The notes under the pieces: model-generated | What the model was told of the DNA's origin: nothing | What the model saw: the letters and a program-made list of their open reading frames with translations, nothing else | Databases searched by the model: none | Shown: in pieces, positions 1 through 8,895 of the stretch | Numbering within the stretch: position 1 is the first letter of the stretch | How the letters are laid out: the number at the start of each line of letters is the position of its first letter | Made by a program: the position numbers and the translations under genes | DNA from: Flavobacteriales bacterium UBA1993 | GTDB lineage: Bacteria > Bacteroidota > Bacteroidia > Flavobacteriales_G > Salibacteraceae | Direction of reading: 5' to 3' | Assembly (NCBI GenBank): GCA_002336485.1 | Contig: DDCZ01000048.1 | Coordinates: 134,410 to 198,409 of the forward strand | Length of the DNA: 64,000 bases

Positions 1-24
1 CGTTATTCTAGTTATTAACAGTGA

Positions 25-1272
25 TCAATGAACGTCGAAGTCGCTCGGGAAGTATAAGTAGTGCTTTGTCTCCATTGCTTCCATGGAAGCAAAATTGAAC
101 AAGCTTCCAGCTTGCGAAATATCAATGGCTTCCCCATTTTTCTGAAGCACCTTAATGCCCTCATTGTCTTTGTTATAGGCAGTGTTGGAAACGGATTTTT
201 GAAAAATGATATACTGTACTTCGTTTGCAGACAGACCGGTCTTTGTCGCATATTTGGACCTAAGTTCTTCCATTTCCCCTTCGCTGTAAAGCGTCTGGAG
301 CTGTTTCGTTTTTAGCAGTTTTCTCGAAACCAACCTCGTGCACATGGTGCTGAGAATTACGTCGTCCGAATTGCACCATTCCTTTATGCAAGACATCACA
401 TCGAAGTCGTCCAACTCAAGGAAATTTTTGAGCGATTCATTATTCGTCATGTCACTGATCCCACTTCCTTGTTTCAGAAAGTATGTCAACGGCCTTGTCG
501 CATATAGGTCGGACCCCGTATGGAACAATTCTTTGGCTCGAAGCAAAATATTCATGAGCAAGAACTCGGCGCTTACAACCGTTTTGTGCAAATACACTTG
601 CCAGTACATGAGCCTTCGTGCGAGGAGAAATTTTTCCAAGGAATAAATACCCTTTGCCTCAACAACAAGTTCGCCTTCATGCAATGTCATCATCTTAATT
701 AGACGCTCAGATCCAATTACTCCTTCCGAAACCCCAGTGAAGAAACTGTCGCGTTTCAAGTAGTCGAGTCGGTCTGTATCGAGCTGGCTACTGACGAGCT
801 GGTGTAAGAAATTAACTGGGTGTAACCCTGTGAATATGGCGATAGCTCTATCCAATCGACCGTCAAACTCTTCGTTTAATTGCTCCATTACGAGCAAACC
901 AATGCGCTCATGGTGCGTGCCTGAAACAATGGTTTTCTCCAAGGCATGTGAGTAAGGTCCATGTCCTATATCGTGAAGCAAAATCGCAGCTTTTGCAGCT
1001 TGTTCATCCTCAGGGCTGATCTCGAACCCTTTGCTACGTAGCACTTGTATCGCACTCTTCATGAGATTCATGGCGCCCAGTGCGTGCTGAAATCTACTAT
1101 GATTAGCGCCCGAGTAGACCAGGTTTGTTAACCCCAATTGACTTATACGACGTAAGCGCTGAAAGTAGGGGTGTTCGAGGATTTCAAAAATCAACTCATC
1201 CTCAATCGTAATAAATCCGTAGATCGGGTCGTTAAATGTCTTCAGTGATTTCAAATGGGCTGTTTCTCTCAC
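25..1272 (-). CDS. HD-domain phosphohydrolase (dGTPase/SAMHD1-like)
   Basis: This is a 415-residue HD-superfamily metal-dependent phosphohydrolase, of the group related to dNTP triphosphohydrolases; the natural substrate is not known. The N-terminus carries the family-typical FNDPIYGFI stretch (residues 13-21). The metal-binding HD core is visible as H63 (in SRFQHALG), H100-D101 in LLHDIGHGPYSHALE, and a later QLDTDRLDYLKRD block near residue 170. The start codon is GTG at 1272; reading upstream, no ATG occurs before an in-frame stop, and the family N-terminus begins just after it. It diverges from porX across 62 bp. Neighbourhood of this gene with porX is common in Bacteroidota, which does not by itself show a shared function. 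Confidence 0.85.
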   Translation of the reverse strand: MRETAHLKSLKTFNDPIYGFITIEDELIFEILEHPYFQRLRRISQLGLTNLVYSGANHSRFQHALGAMNLMKSAIQVLRSKGFEISPEDEQAAKAAILLHDIGHGPYSHALEKTIVSGTHHERIGLLVMEQLNEEFDGRLDRAIAIFTGLHPVNFLHQLVSSQLDTDRLDYLKRDSFFTGVSEGVIGSERLIKMMTLHEGELVVEAKGIYSLEKFLLARRLMYWQVYLHKTVVSAEFLLMNILLRAKELFHTGSDLYATRPLTYFLKQGSGISDMTNNESLKNFLELDDFDVMSCIKEWCNSDDVILSTMCTRLVSRKLLKTKQLQTLYSEGEMEELRSKYATKTGLSANEVQYIIFQKSVSNTAYNKDNEGIKVLQKNGEAIDISQAGSLFNFASMEAMETKHYLYFPSDFDVH

Positions 1273-1304
1273 GTATTGAGACTTTTCTCTGACAAAAAAT
1301 CATG

Positions 1305-1312
1305 TAGGTTTG
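1305..1312 (+). promoter_or_regulatory. putative -7 promoter box of porX
   Basis: TAGGTTTG matches the Bacteroidota -7 consensus TAnnTTTG exactly and lies 22 nt before the porX ATG. A TTG at 1276-1278 is a possible -33 element, but its spacing (26 nt) is longer than usual. Confidence 0.45.
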
Positions 1313-1334
1313 ACCACGAAGATAAACGCAACTT

Positions 1335-2894
1335 ATGAGCAACAACCAGGTTAAGATATTATGGGCCGACGACGAGATCGATTTGTTGAAGCCACACATC
1401 ATATTTTTAGAGAATAAAGGTTACAGTGTAACCGCCGTAAGCTCAGGAGTAGAGGCCATCGATGAAGTGCGCGACAATACGTTTGATGCTGTGTTTTTAG
1501 ATGAAAACATGCCTGGAGTTTCAGGATTAGAAGCCCTGGCTCAAATTAAGACCCTTCAGCCGAATATTCCAGTGATTATGATCACGAAGAACGAAGAGGA
1601 GTCGATTATGGAAGATGCTATCGGATCGAAAATATCCGATTATCTCATTAAGCCTGTTAACCCGAATCAGATCTTACTCAGCTTAAAAAAGAATCTAGAT
1701 AGCAAACGTCTCGTCAGTGAGCGAACGTCTTCAAGCTATCAGCAGGAGTTTCGGGAAATTGGGATGCGACTCAACGATCGCTTGGATTGGCAAGAGTGGA
1801 TGGACCTCTACAAGCAAATTGTTTTTTGGGATTTAGAGCTGCAAAAAGGAGGTGATCCAAGCATGCAGGAAATTCTGAGCATGCAAAAGGATGAGGCCAA
1901 TGATCAATTTTCACGCTTCATTGAAGATAATTACGTCGACTGGATTCGCGGCGACAAGTCGGAGCGTCCAGAGATGGTACACACGGTATTTAAGAATTGG
2001 GTGGTTCCCGAACTTTCGGATGATCGCCCATTGTTTTTTGTAGTCATCGATAATCTCCGACTTGATCAATGGAAAACGATTCAGAGCGTGATTGAGGAAG
2101 ATTTTAGAATTGACGAAGAACGCACGCTTCTGAGCATTTTGCCAACGGCAACGCAGTATGCTCGAAACGCGCTTTTTGCTGGACTTATGCCAAGCGAAAT
2201 TCAAAAGCAACATCCAAAACTTTGGCTGAATGACGAGGATGAGGGCGGGAAAAACATGCATGAGGAAGAGCTGTTGGTTGCTCAACTAAGGCGATTAGGC
2301 AAACCATTGAAACACAGCTATGCAAAAATTACGAATCACAACTTCGGAAAGAAAGTACTTGACAATATTCACTCCTTAGCCAAAAACGACCTTAATGTAA
2401 TCGTCTACAATTTCGTTGATATGCTTAGCCATGCCAGAACGGAAATGGAAGTTATTCGAGAGTTGGCAGATGATGAACCAGCATATCGATCACTCACGCA
2501 AAGTTGGTTTGAGCATTCCACGCTGCGCGATATCATGAAAGAGATTCGGGCGATGGGAGCCAAAATGGTGATCACTACCGATCATGGAACCATACACGTG
2601 AAGCACCCAATTAAAGTTGTTGGAGATAGAAACACGAATTCTAATCTCCGATACAAGACTGGTCGGAATCTGAACTACAGCGCCAAAGAGGTGTTTGAGG
2701 TGGTGAATCCGCATGACGCGTATCTCCCGAAAACAAACATGAGCAGCCGCTACATCTTTGCACGAACAAACGATTTTTTCGCCTATCCAAATAACTACAA
2801 TCACTACGTGAAGTATTATCGGGATACCTTCCAGCACGGCGGTATTTCGCTCGAGGAAATGGTCATTCCTTTTATTGTTTGCTCTCCAAAATAG
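1335..2894 (+). CDS. porX: PorX, T9SS response regulator with PglZ/alkaline phosphatase-like domain
   Basis: PorX is the cytoplasmic response regulator that works with the PorY histidine kinase to control type IX secretion and gliding genes. The 519-residue protein has an N-terminal receiver domain (about 8-125) with the acidic pocket DDE at 12-14, phospho-acceptor D56 in VFLDENMPG and K at about 106 (YLIKP). A linker follows, and then a PglZ/alkaline phosphatase-superfamily domain (about 205-515) with FFVVIDNLRLDQW, ITTDHGTIHVKHP and a C-terminal HGGISLEEMVIPF, all characteristic of PorX. The length is standard for the family. Its presence fits the two T9SS cargo proteins in this window. Downstream tsaE and ald lie on the same strand. 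Confidence 0.95.
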   Translation: MSNNQVKILWADDEIDLLKPHIIFLENKGYSVTAVSSGVEAIDEVRDNTFDAVFLDENMPGVSGLEALAQIKTLQPNIPVIMITKNEEESIMEDAIGSKISDYLIKPVNPNQILLSLKKNLDSKRLVSERTSSSYQQEFREIGMRLNDRLDWQEWMDLYKQIVFWDLELQKGGDPSMQEILSMQKDEANDQFSRFIEDNYVDWIRGDKSERPEMVHTVFKNWVVPELSDDRPLFFVVIDNLRLDQWKTIQSVIEEDFRIDEERTLLSILPTATQYARNALFAGLMPSEIQKQHPKLWLNDEDEGGKNMHEEELLVAQLRRLGKPLKHSYAKITNHNFGKKVLDNIHSLAKNDLNVIVYNFVDMLSHARTEMEVIRELADDEPAYRSLTQSWFEHSTLRDIMKEIRAMGAKMVITTDHGTIHVKHPIKVVGDRNTNSNLRYKTGRNLNYSAKEVFEVVNPHDAYLPKTNMSSRYIFARTNDFFAYPNNYNHYVKYYRDTFQHGGISLEEMVIPFIVCSPK

Positions 2895-2957
2895 AATAGG
2901 CTAAACTTCGCATCAAAATCTGGCTGATATTTGCAGTATCTTAGAGCAATCTAACTG

Positions 2958-3386
2958 ATGCATGTAACCTTAACCGTTTCAACCCCTGACCAAAGCCAAT
3001 TGGTCTCTGAAGCCATTCAACCATTTTTAAAAGACAGCAATGTTTTTTGCTTTCATGGTGACCTCGGCGCAGGTAAAACGACCTTCATTAAATCCATTTG
3101 CAAGGACCTCGGCGTTACATCAAATACGAGTAGCCCAACATTTTCGATTGTAAATGAGTATGAATCAAATGCTGGAATGAAGATTTTGCATTTTGATCTT
3201 TATCGGTTGAATAATCCGCAAGAACTCTACGACATAGGCTGGTATGACTATTTAAGTGAGGCTGATCTTTTACTAATTGAATGGCCTGAAATGGGGGGCG
3301 AGCTTATTCCTGAAGAAGCGGTGCATGTGCATATAGAGCAACAAGAAAACGAGACACGTATCATCTCAATAACCAACGAAAAATGA
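2958..3386 (+). CDS. tsaE: tRNA threonylcarbamoyladenosine biosynthesis ATPase TsaE
   Basis: TsaE is the P-loop ATPase that energises the TsaB-TsaD complex making t6A37 on ANN-decoding tRNAs. The 142-residue protein shows the Walker A motif GDLGAGKTTF (34-43), the switch-like SSPTFSIVNEY and the HFDLYRLNNPQEL block that are diagnostic of the family; the length is normal. The stop codon overlaps the start of ald by 4 bp (ATGA), so the two genes are almost certainly co-translated. The tsaE-ald pairing behind porX recurs in Bacteroidota. Confidence 0.95.
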   Translation: MHVTLTVSTPDQSQLVSEAIQPFLKDSNVFCFHGDLGAGKTTFIKSICKDLGVTSNTSSPTFSIVNEYESNAGMKILHFDLYRLNNPQELYDIGWYDYLSEADLLLIEWPEMGGELIPEEAVHVHIEQQENETRIISITNEK

Positions 3387-4600
3387 GTCCATCTAAACAA
3401 ACCCAAAAGGCACTATCTGAATCGGCCATGATGTTGCCACTTGAGCAGCTGCAAGCCGTTGGAAGAAATAAGAAGCAACTCTACATCGGCCTTCCTAAGG
3501 AAGTTTCAATGCAGGAGAATAGGGTGGCATTGGTTCCAGAAGCGGTCCAACTGCTGGTCAACAACGGACATCGAGTAGTGGTGGAAAAGGACGCGGGGAA
3601 GGCAAGTAACTTTTCAGATACTGAGTATAGTGAGGCGGGTGCGGAAATCGCGTATAGCACGGAAGCAGTTTATGAGGCGGATCTAATCTTAAAAGTTGAA
3701 CCTATTTCTGATGAAGAAATGGAGTTTTTAAAACCCAAGCAGGTTTTAATTTCTGCAATGCAGCTGAATGTTCAACCGAAAAATTACATCAAGAATTTGA
3801 TGGCGAAGCGAGTTACAGCGATTGCCTGGGATTACATTGCAGATGAAGACGGCATATTGCCAATCGTGCGCAGTATGGGTGAGATTGCAGGAACTACTTC
3901 GATTTTGATTGCGGCCGAATACTTAAGTAACCTAAAAGGTCAAGGAATCATGCTTGGTGGAATAACCGGAGTGGCGCCTACACAAGTCGCGATAATCGGT
4001 GCTGGAACTGTCGGGGAATACGCCACCCGTGCCGCACTTGGATTGGGAGCCGATGTGCGTGTGTTTGATAATTCGATCACCCGACTTCGACGGCTGCAGA
4101 ATAGTATTGGTCAACGTGTTTCCACCTCAACCATTCAACCAAAAATCCTAGCAAAAGCGCTCATGCGCGCCGATGTGGTTATTGGAGCAGTTCGCAGTAC
4201 ATCGGGTCGAACTCCGTGTTACGTTTCTGAGGAAATGGTTCGGAATATGAAACCTTCCAGTGTAATCGTGGATGTAAGCATTGATCAAGGAGGCTGTTTT
4301 GAGACTTCGCGAATTACCACACATGATAATCCTTCATACGTGGTACATGATGTGATACATTATTGTGTTCCAAATATTGCGTCGAGGGCAAGCAGAACAG
4401 CCTCTCATGCCTTGAGCAACGTGATGACACCAATAGCCATGCATGTGAGCGAAGAAGGAGGTATCGAGAATACGATCCGGAATCATCGTGGAATTCAGAA
4501 TGGAGTGTATCTATATAATGGAACGCTTACAAATCGCTACTTGGGAGAGTCACTGAAGCTTCCGTTCAAAGATTTGAAACTGCTATTGGCAGCCTTCTGA
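3383..4600 (+). CDS. ald: alanine dehydrogenase
   Basis: NAD-dependent alanine dehydrogenase of the AlaDH/PNT family, interconverting L-alanine with pyruvate and ammonia in the cytoplasm. The 405-residue protein has an extension of about 30 residues before the usual start IGLPKEVSMQENRVALVP (36-53). It retains the substrate-binding Arg (R47) and Lys (K104 in LKVEPI), the Rossmann motif GAGTVGEYATRAALGLG (206-222), and a C-terminal HYCVPNIASRASRTAS loop. This N-terminally extended form is usual in Bacteroidota. Translation is coupled to tsaE by a 4-bp overlap. Confidence 0.92.
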   Translation: MSPSKQTQKALSESAMMLPLEQLQAVGRNKKQLYIGLPKEVSMQENRVALVPEAVQLLVNNGHRVVVEKDAGKASNFSDTEYSEAGAEIAYSTEAVYEADLILKVEPISDEEMEFLKPKQVLISAMQLNVQPKNYIKNLMAKRVTAIAWDYIADEDGILPIVRSMGEIAGTTSILIAAEYLSNLKGQGIMLGGITGVAPTQVAIIGAGTVGEYATRAALGLGADVRVFDNSITRLRRLQNSIGQRVSTSTIQPKILAKALMRADVVIGAVRSTSGRTPCYVSEEMVRNMKPSSVIVDVSIDQGGCFETSRITTHDNPSYVVHDVIHYCVPNIASRASRTASHALSNVMTPIAMHVSEEGGIENTIRNHRGIQNGVYLYNGTLTNRYLGESLKLPFKDLKLLLAAF

Positions 4601-4602
4601 CG

Positions 4603-5019
4603 CTATTCTATTATGATCTCTACGCTGTATTTTTCAGCGGTACCATAATTCGCATCTGCTCCGTAATCCACCTTAACCAAGGTGATTAGAAAGTCATCAT
4701 AATAAGCCTGAAAGGGAACTCTAAGTTGTGTGCCTGAAAGTAGGTTTCCATTGCCGAGTTCAAGCTTTGTGTCTTCGTCAATTTTTAATTCGATGATGGC
4801 ACGACCTTCCCAAGCACAAATAGAATTAGGAGGGCATCGCGATTCTTCAACAAGGGTGAGAAATTCAATTTCAAAGTTGGTTTTCCCATCTTCGAATGTT
4901 GCCGATTTTCCAAAGGGAATAACCGTGTTCTCATTCTTTCCGAATGTGTCAGTTGGTTTGTTGCAACCCGCTATTACTAGGGCGATGGTACATCCAATGA
5001 GGAAGAGTGAGTGTTTCAT
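4603..5019 (-). CDS. small lipoprotein with SRCP/CAWEG motif
   Basis: A 138-residue predicted lipoprotein. The signal peptide ends in a lipobox-like ALVIAGC with acylation Cys at about residue 19. The mature part contains ESRCPPNSICAWEGRA, a Cys-Pro/Cys-x-W-x-G signature that recurs in many small Bacteroidota lipoproteins of unknown function. The two Cys in this motif could form a disulfide. It is convergent with ald, with 2 bp between the two stop codons. No function can be assigned beyond envelope location. Confidence 0.75.
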   Translation of the reverse strand: MKHSLFLIGCTIALVIAGCNKPTDTFGKNENTVIPFGKSATFEDGKTNFEIEFLTLVEESRCPPNSICAWEGRAIIELKIDEDTKLELGNGNLLSGTQLRVPFQAYYDDFLITLVKVDYGADANYGTAEKYSVEIIIE

Positions 5020-5098
5020 AGAAAAATAATGTTCAACTTTTAATAAAGACGTAACTCAATACAACGAGGAGGATTAGAATCTATAAAACCTCACTTAG

Positions 5099-5596
5099 TT
5101 ATTCAACTCTACGCAACTTTAGGAAAACATATTCTGTGTTTGGAAACCGGTTTTCTAAAAAAACTTCTTCCTTATTTCCTGGACGTTTGTACCCCGATTC
5201 TCCATTGGAAAACACTAAATCCCAATCTACACTATCCATTGTGATTTTGTAGAATACACCAGGAAACTTTTGCCTTTTTTCCTTAATGAGCCACGCACCT
5301 GAATAATTCATGAGGCTATCAATTTGGCAAAGACTGTCATCAAAATTAATATTGAAATTTATTTCAAACTCATCCTGAGTATATACAGCGGTACCCAAAT
5401 TTCCTAAACTATCACTGAACGTTTCATAGCCTTTTGTGCATGGTATTTTTAACTCGATATAATATCTTGCAATTTCCCAAGTACCAATTAGTGACTTTTG
5501 GGCGCTTTTTTCACCACATGCGGATAAAAGGATTACAGCAAAGACTGAATAGAGAATCAGGTACTTTAAGTTATGTGTTGATATGCCCATTATCAT
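5099..5596 (-). CDS. lipoprotein, lipocalin-like
   Basis: A 165-residue predicted lipoprotein. The hydrophobic signal ends in FAVILLSACGEK (lipobox LSAC). The mature part begins LIGTWEIARYYIEL, a 'GTW' entry motif typical of lipocalin-like small beta-barrel lipoproteins in Bacteroidota, and the rest looks rich in beta strands. The first ATG at 5596 overlaps the stop of the upstream lipoprotein gene as ATGA; a second ATG six bases downstream is an equally good start. The function is unknown. It is co-transcribed with the 5593-6399 gene. Confidence 0.7.
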   Translation of the reverse strand: MIMGISTHNLKYLILYSVFAVILLSACGEKSAQKSLIGTWEIARYYIELKIPCTKGYETFSDSLGNLGTAVYTQDEFEINFNINFDDSLCQIDSLMNYSGAWLIKEKRQKFPGVFYKITMDSVDWDLVFSNGESGYKRPGNKEEVFLENRFPNTEYVFLKLRRVE

Positions 5597-6399
5597 GAAC
5601 CAATTGTTGCGACACCAAAGTCGAGATATATGGTGTCAAAATATGGACAGCCGTTGGCTGGAACTCCGATTCGATGATAGTTCTCCTGGGTACCATCAGA
5701 TGGGACAAACGATTTTCGAAAATCATCCATGGAAAACCCATAGTGAATAAACTTAGTGTCGTTTTCATTTAGGATGGAGCTCCGATCAAGGGAGGTATTT
5801 ATGGAGACTGTGTCGATGCTTCCTTGCAGTTTTCGAGCAATAATGTTTGTCCAAATATTTTGAGAAGTATCCCTGACGGTAATCGTCCAATTGCCATTTT
5901 TAATTTCCGGGAAGTGAAGGTAAAGTGAATCGTTATCAGTTGGGTTTGCATTTGAGATAATGAGCACTATTTTATAGTTCGTGCTTGTACAGATGTCCCT
6001 ATTTAATTCTTCGTACCAAGGCAAAGCGATGATTGCTCTTGAAGGATCGGCTCCTCTACTAGGTGTATAGGAGAACATTCCTACATATGAGTCCTCAACA
6101 ATACACGGGCTGCCAGTTTTTAAATATGAAAGGTCAAAGCGACCATTATCGTCCGTAAACCCTGAAGCTAATTCGGTTGACTTCCAAGCGCAACCAGGAT
6201 TCGGAAACAATTCACTTATGAATCCAGACATCCCATATAGGCCAATAGGGCTATTTCGCGCGGGTACAGTTCCATTACTTCTATAAAGCGTTCCCTGCCA
6301 TGGTACCCTTTCTTCTGGATTAGGGCCAGGTTCATTTTGGAAATTACAGCCTGAAATGAACATGCTGATAATTGCAATATGTAATATGGGAGCACGCAT
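5593..6399 (-). CDS. lipoprotein with carboxypeptidase-regulatory-like N-terminal region
   Basis: A 268-residue predicted lipoprotein with the lipobox-like IISMFISGCNFQNEP (Cys at about 18). Residues about 35-110 resemble a transthyretin/CarboxypepD-reg type fold: a WQGTLYRSNGTVPARNSPIG start and a FTDDNGRFDLSYLKTG turn, with paired Cys. The remainder shows no motif that I recognise. It overlaps the next lipoprotein gene by 4 bp, so the two are probably made together at the cell surface or periplasmic face. No function is assigned. Confidence 0.7.
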   Translation of the reverse strand: MRAPILHIAIISMFISGCNFQNEPGPNPEERVPWQGTLYRSNGTVPARNSPIGLYGMSGFISELFPNPGCAWKSTELASGFTDDNGRFDLSYLKTGSPCIVEDSYVGMFSYTPSRGADPSRAIIALPWYEELNRDICTSTNYKIVLIISNANPTDNDSLYLHFPEIKNGNWTITVRDTSQNIWTNIIARKLQGSIDTVSINTSLDRSSILNENDTKFIHYGFSMDDFRKSFVPSDGTQENYHRIGVPANGCPYFDTIYLDFGVATIGS

Positions 6400-6469
6400 T
6401 ATCCGAAATGAATAACGATAAAGATAGAATTTTCACTGCACTGATTTAGAGCAGCGGGCAACAACTATG

Positions 6470-7030
6470 TCAGTTTTCCATCACCTTAGGAAAGGACAAT
6501 GTCCCTTCTTTCATGCTCTTGTAGTGTCGAGCAAGGCAAGCCATCATCTTTGAAATGGATTGAATGGCCTCTTGTGTTGTATCCGAAACTTGGCGCTTCT
6601 TTAGTTTCAATAAAAGCACGCCAAACAACCCGTTCATGGCTACCTCAATATCCGTTCGTGGTCGGCCGTCTGATTTCGATTTTAACGCATCTAATCCTGG
6701 CGTGGCGTCATTGATCAATGCCTTGTATTCTTTGTCTTGGTAAACCGTGAGCATAGAATGATGTAGGTATTGAATTTCAGACATTACTTCGCCCAGCTCA
6801 GCCAGATGACCTTGGTCTCGAATTCCTTCAGTTGCCATTTGGTCAATGAGGCCTTCATACCAGCGCACCATTTCTGATTCCGCCTCTGGGTTTAGCTTGA
6901 ACGAGTCAATCACGTTTTCCTTGATGTCTTCAATATTAAAATTGAATGAGCGGATCAACTCCTCAATGTGCCACATATAAAGGACATACTCAACTATGTT
7001 GCTCTCCTTATATTTTAACGCGATGTACAT
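6470..7030 (-). CDS. DUF4924 family protein
   Basis: A 186-residue soluble, largely alpha-helical protein. The N-terminus MYIALKYKESNIVEYVLYMW followed by EELIRSFNFN is the signature of DUF4924, a family confined to Bacteroidota and without known function. There is no signal peptide and no catalytic motif. It starts within 1 bp of the stop of the upstream Skp-like gene (7030 is shared), which indicates tight coupling. A link with outer-membrane biogenesis is suggested only by this neighbour. Confidence 0.85.
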   Translation of the reverse strand: MYIALKYKESNIVEYVLYMWHIEELIRSFNFNIEDIKENVIDSFKLNPEAESEMVRWYEGLIDQMATEGIRDQGHLAELGEVMSEIQYLHHSMLTVYQDKEYKALINDATPGLDALKSKSDGRPRTDIEVAMNGLFGVLLLKLKKRQVSDTTQEAIQSISKMMACLARHYKSMKEGTLSFPKVMEN

Positions 7031-7647
7031 TATTCAGACGCAGTTTCTTCCAATTGAGTTTTGGCATACGAGCGGTTCAACGAGTCGATGACAGTACTAG
7101 TAATGTCAAACTGTGGGTCCATGTACAGAACATCTCCAAATCCGTTGTATCCATAGATCATGTGGTAACCCATGTCGGCGGCATAAAGATCAAGGAAAGA
7201 CCTTAGCTCATCATACAATCGGTCATTTTTGTCTTGCTCACTTTCCATTAATCTACCTTCCATTTGCTTCTTCTGTCCCATGAGTTCCTGCTCACGTTGC
7301 TGTAGAATCATGCCCATGCGCTGAAGCTCTTGTTCCGAAAGGTTAGCTGCACCTGCCTGTGCGTCACGATAGTCCTTTTCTAATTTATCAAGCTGGATTT
7401 TGAACGCATTTTCCGCCACGACTTTTTCCTCAATAAAGGCTTCTTCAAGGTCTTTGAAAAGTTGGTAATTGGAGAATAAACTATCGGAGTTGATATATGC
7501 AACTTTGAGGTCGCCGCCCGCCTTCGAAGCGTTCGTTTGAACTGTTGGTGATTGCTCAGGTGCGGCTTGTTCAGTAGTCGGAGCCTTGTCGTCGCAACTT
7601 GTACAGATGAAAATAAGTGAGGTAAAAAGGAGAATCGTTCGTTTCAT
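7030..7647 (-). CDS. Skp/OmpH-like periplasmic chaperone, predicted lipoprotein
   Basis: A 205-residue protein of the OmpH/Skp superfamily, whose E. coli member holds unfolded outer-membrane proteins. A signal peptide ends in LIFICTSC (lipobox Cys at about 18). After a low-complexity Pro/Ala/Gln linker comes KVAYINSDSLFSNYQLFKDLE, the typical Skp beta strand leading into a long coiled coil (about 75-150, rich in Glu/Gln/Lys, with QQREQELMGQKKQMEGRL). The domain closes with a GYHMIYGYNGFGDVLYMDP segment. Lipidation distinguishes it from soluble Skp. It is coupled to the DUF4924 gene. Confidence 0.85.
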   Translation of the reverse strand: MKRTILLFTSLIFICTSCDDKAPTTEQAAPEQSPTVQTNASKAGGDLKVAYINSDSLFSNYQLFKDLEEAFIEEKVVAENAFKIQLDKLEKDYRDAQAGAANLSEQELQRMGMILQQREQELMGQKKQMEGRLMESEQDKNDRLYDELRSFLDLYAADMGYHMIYGYNGFGDVLYMDPQFDITSTVIDSLNRSYAKTQLEETASE

Positions 7648-7717
7648 ATATCGTTCTTAAGCCGCGAAGATACTAAGCTGAACGAACCTGCAAGTCTGAA
7701 TTCTAAACACCTTGTGC

Positions 7718-8122
7718 TTAATTCGACTGGATTTTATGATGAAGATTGAAATTGCCCAAAAGTTCCTCTCGTAAATCGAGCAAGTCATCAGCCCCGTCAG
7801 GAATAGTCCAGTTTACATTAACTGCCGAACCACCGTCGTTGATCTTCTTCATTTTGGTTAGAATGGCCAACAACGTGCGAATCGATTGACCATTTAAATA
7901 CTTGAGATCTATCTCGAGGTTGGTTGGGTTGTGCGGATGCTCCTGGTATTGTTCCAGCCATCCGATTACTTCAACAAAAAAGGCATCCACATTTAAGGGG
8001 ATAGACTGTCCACGTATTGATAGAGAACCAGTCTTCTGATCAAAATGAACTTCGGGATTAAGATTGTCTCCAATTTTATCGAGGGATTCCATGGGTGCCA
8101 TTCGGGGTTTAGACGAGTTCAT
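7718..8122 (-). CDS. SiaC/DUF1987-like regulatory protein
   Basis: A 134-residue protein with the SiaC (DUF1987) layout: PEVHFDQKTGSLSIRGQS near residues 24-41, a FFVEVIGWLEQY helix, the IDLKYLNGQSIRTLLAIL core and a VNWTIPDGADDLLDLREEL tail. In Pseudomonas, SiaC is a phosphoprotein switched by the SiaA phosphatase and SiaB kinase, and activates the diguanylate cyclase SiaD. The usual YFNTSSSK-like phosphosite region reads YLNGQSIR here, so the conserved Thr appears to be missing (alignment by eye). No SiaA, SiaB or SiaD homologue is in the window; the next genes are a LytTR regulator and its kinase, 41 bp away on the same strand. Confidence 0.65.
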   Translation of the reverse strand: MNSSKPRMAPMESLDKIGDNLNPEVHFDQKTGSLSIRGQSIPLNVDAFFVEVIGWLEQYQEHPHNPTNLEIDLKYLNGQSIRTLLAILTKMKKINDGGSAVNVNWTIPDGADDLLDLREELLGNFNLHHKIQSN

Positions 8123-8163
8123 TTACGCGAAGGTTTCCAGAAGGTTTGGATTGTTAATAACTT

Positions 8164-8895
8164 CTACAACGCCATCATCTCCTTGAGTTTCACACTTTGC
8201 CTTCTCGATACTTCAATCTTTGTTCCATCTTTTAGAATGACAAGTAATCCGCCATTAAACCAGGTTTCAACTTTTTCCACCCAACGGAGATTAATAATGT
8301 GTTTTCTACTTGCTCGGAAAAAGAATTTTTCGCTCAATCTGTCGGTGAGTGCGTTCAAGGATTTTAAAATCAAAGGACGTTGATCGTCAAAATAGACGCG
8401 CACGTAATTTCCTTCACTTTCAAATAATCGAACTTTATCTAGTTCTACGAACCAGCATTTCTCGCCATCCTTCAAGAATACTTGATCCTTGATGTCGAGC
8501 TTTCCATCGCCCACAGGCTCGGCTTGATTTTGGCGATCTGCAATGCGCTTTTTCACTTTGATCAAAGATTCTCGAAGCCGTTCTTCCTCTACGGGTTTCA
8601 TTAAATAGTCGAGGGCATTTACTTCGAATGCTTTGAGGGCGTATTCATCGTATGCGGTTATGAAGATCACCTCTGGTGCCTTCCCATCTAGCTCATCCAA
8701 TAATTCAAAACCGGTTTTTCCAGGCATTTGAATATCCAGGAGAAGTAGGTCGGGGTTTTCCTTTTCTATGATGTCCAAGGCTTCGTCTACGACGCCGGAT
8801 TCAGCCACGACTTCGATGTCGCTGATGTTTTCTAACAAGGACTTGATTTCTTGACGTGCGAGTCGCTCGTCATCTATGATCATAGCTCTAATCAT
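8164..8895 (-). CDS. LytTR-family DNA-binding response regulator
   Basis: A 243-residue LytR/AlgR-type regulator. The receiver domain (1-120) has the acidic pair D8-D9, phospho-acceptor D54 in LLLLDIQMPGKTG, Thr in FITAYDEYA and the Lys in LMKPVEEERL. A LytTR DNA-binding domain (about 140-243) includes FESEGNYVRVYF, FFRASRKHIINLRWVEKVE and a GTKIEVSRRQSVKLKEMM ending. The start overlaps the kinase stop by 4 bp (ATGA), so this is a two-component operon whose target genes are not evident from the sequence. Confidence 0.93.
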   Translation of the reverse strand: MIRAMIIDDERLARQEIKSLLENISDIEVVAESGVVDEALDIIEKENPDLLLLDIQMPGKTGFELLDELDGKAPEVIFITAYDEYALKAFEVNALDYLMKPVEEERLRESLIKVKKRIADRQNQAEPVGDGKLDIKDQVFLKDGEKCWFVELDKVRLFESEGNYVRVYFDDQRPLILKSLNALTDRLSEKFFFRASRKHIINLRWVEKVETWFNGGLLVILKDGTKIEVSRRQSVKLKEMMAL

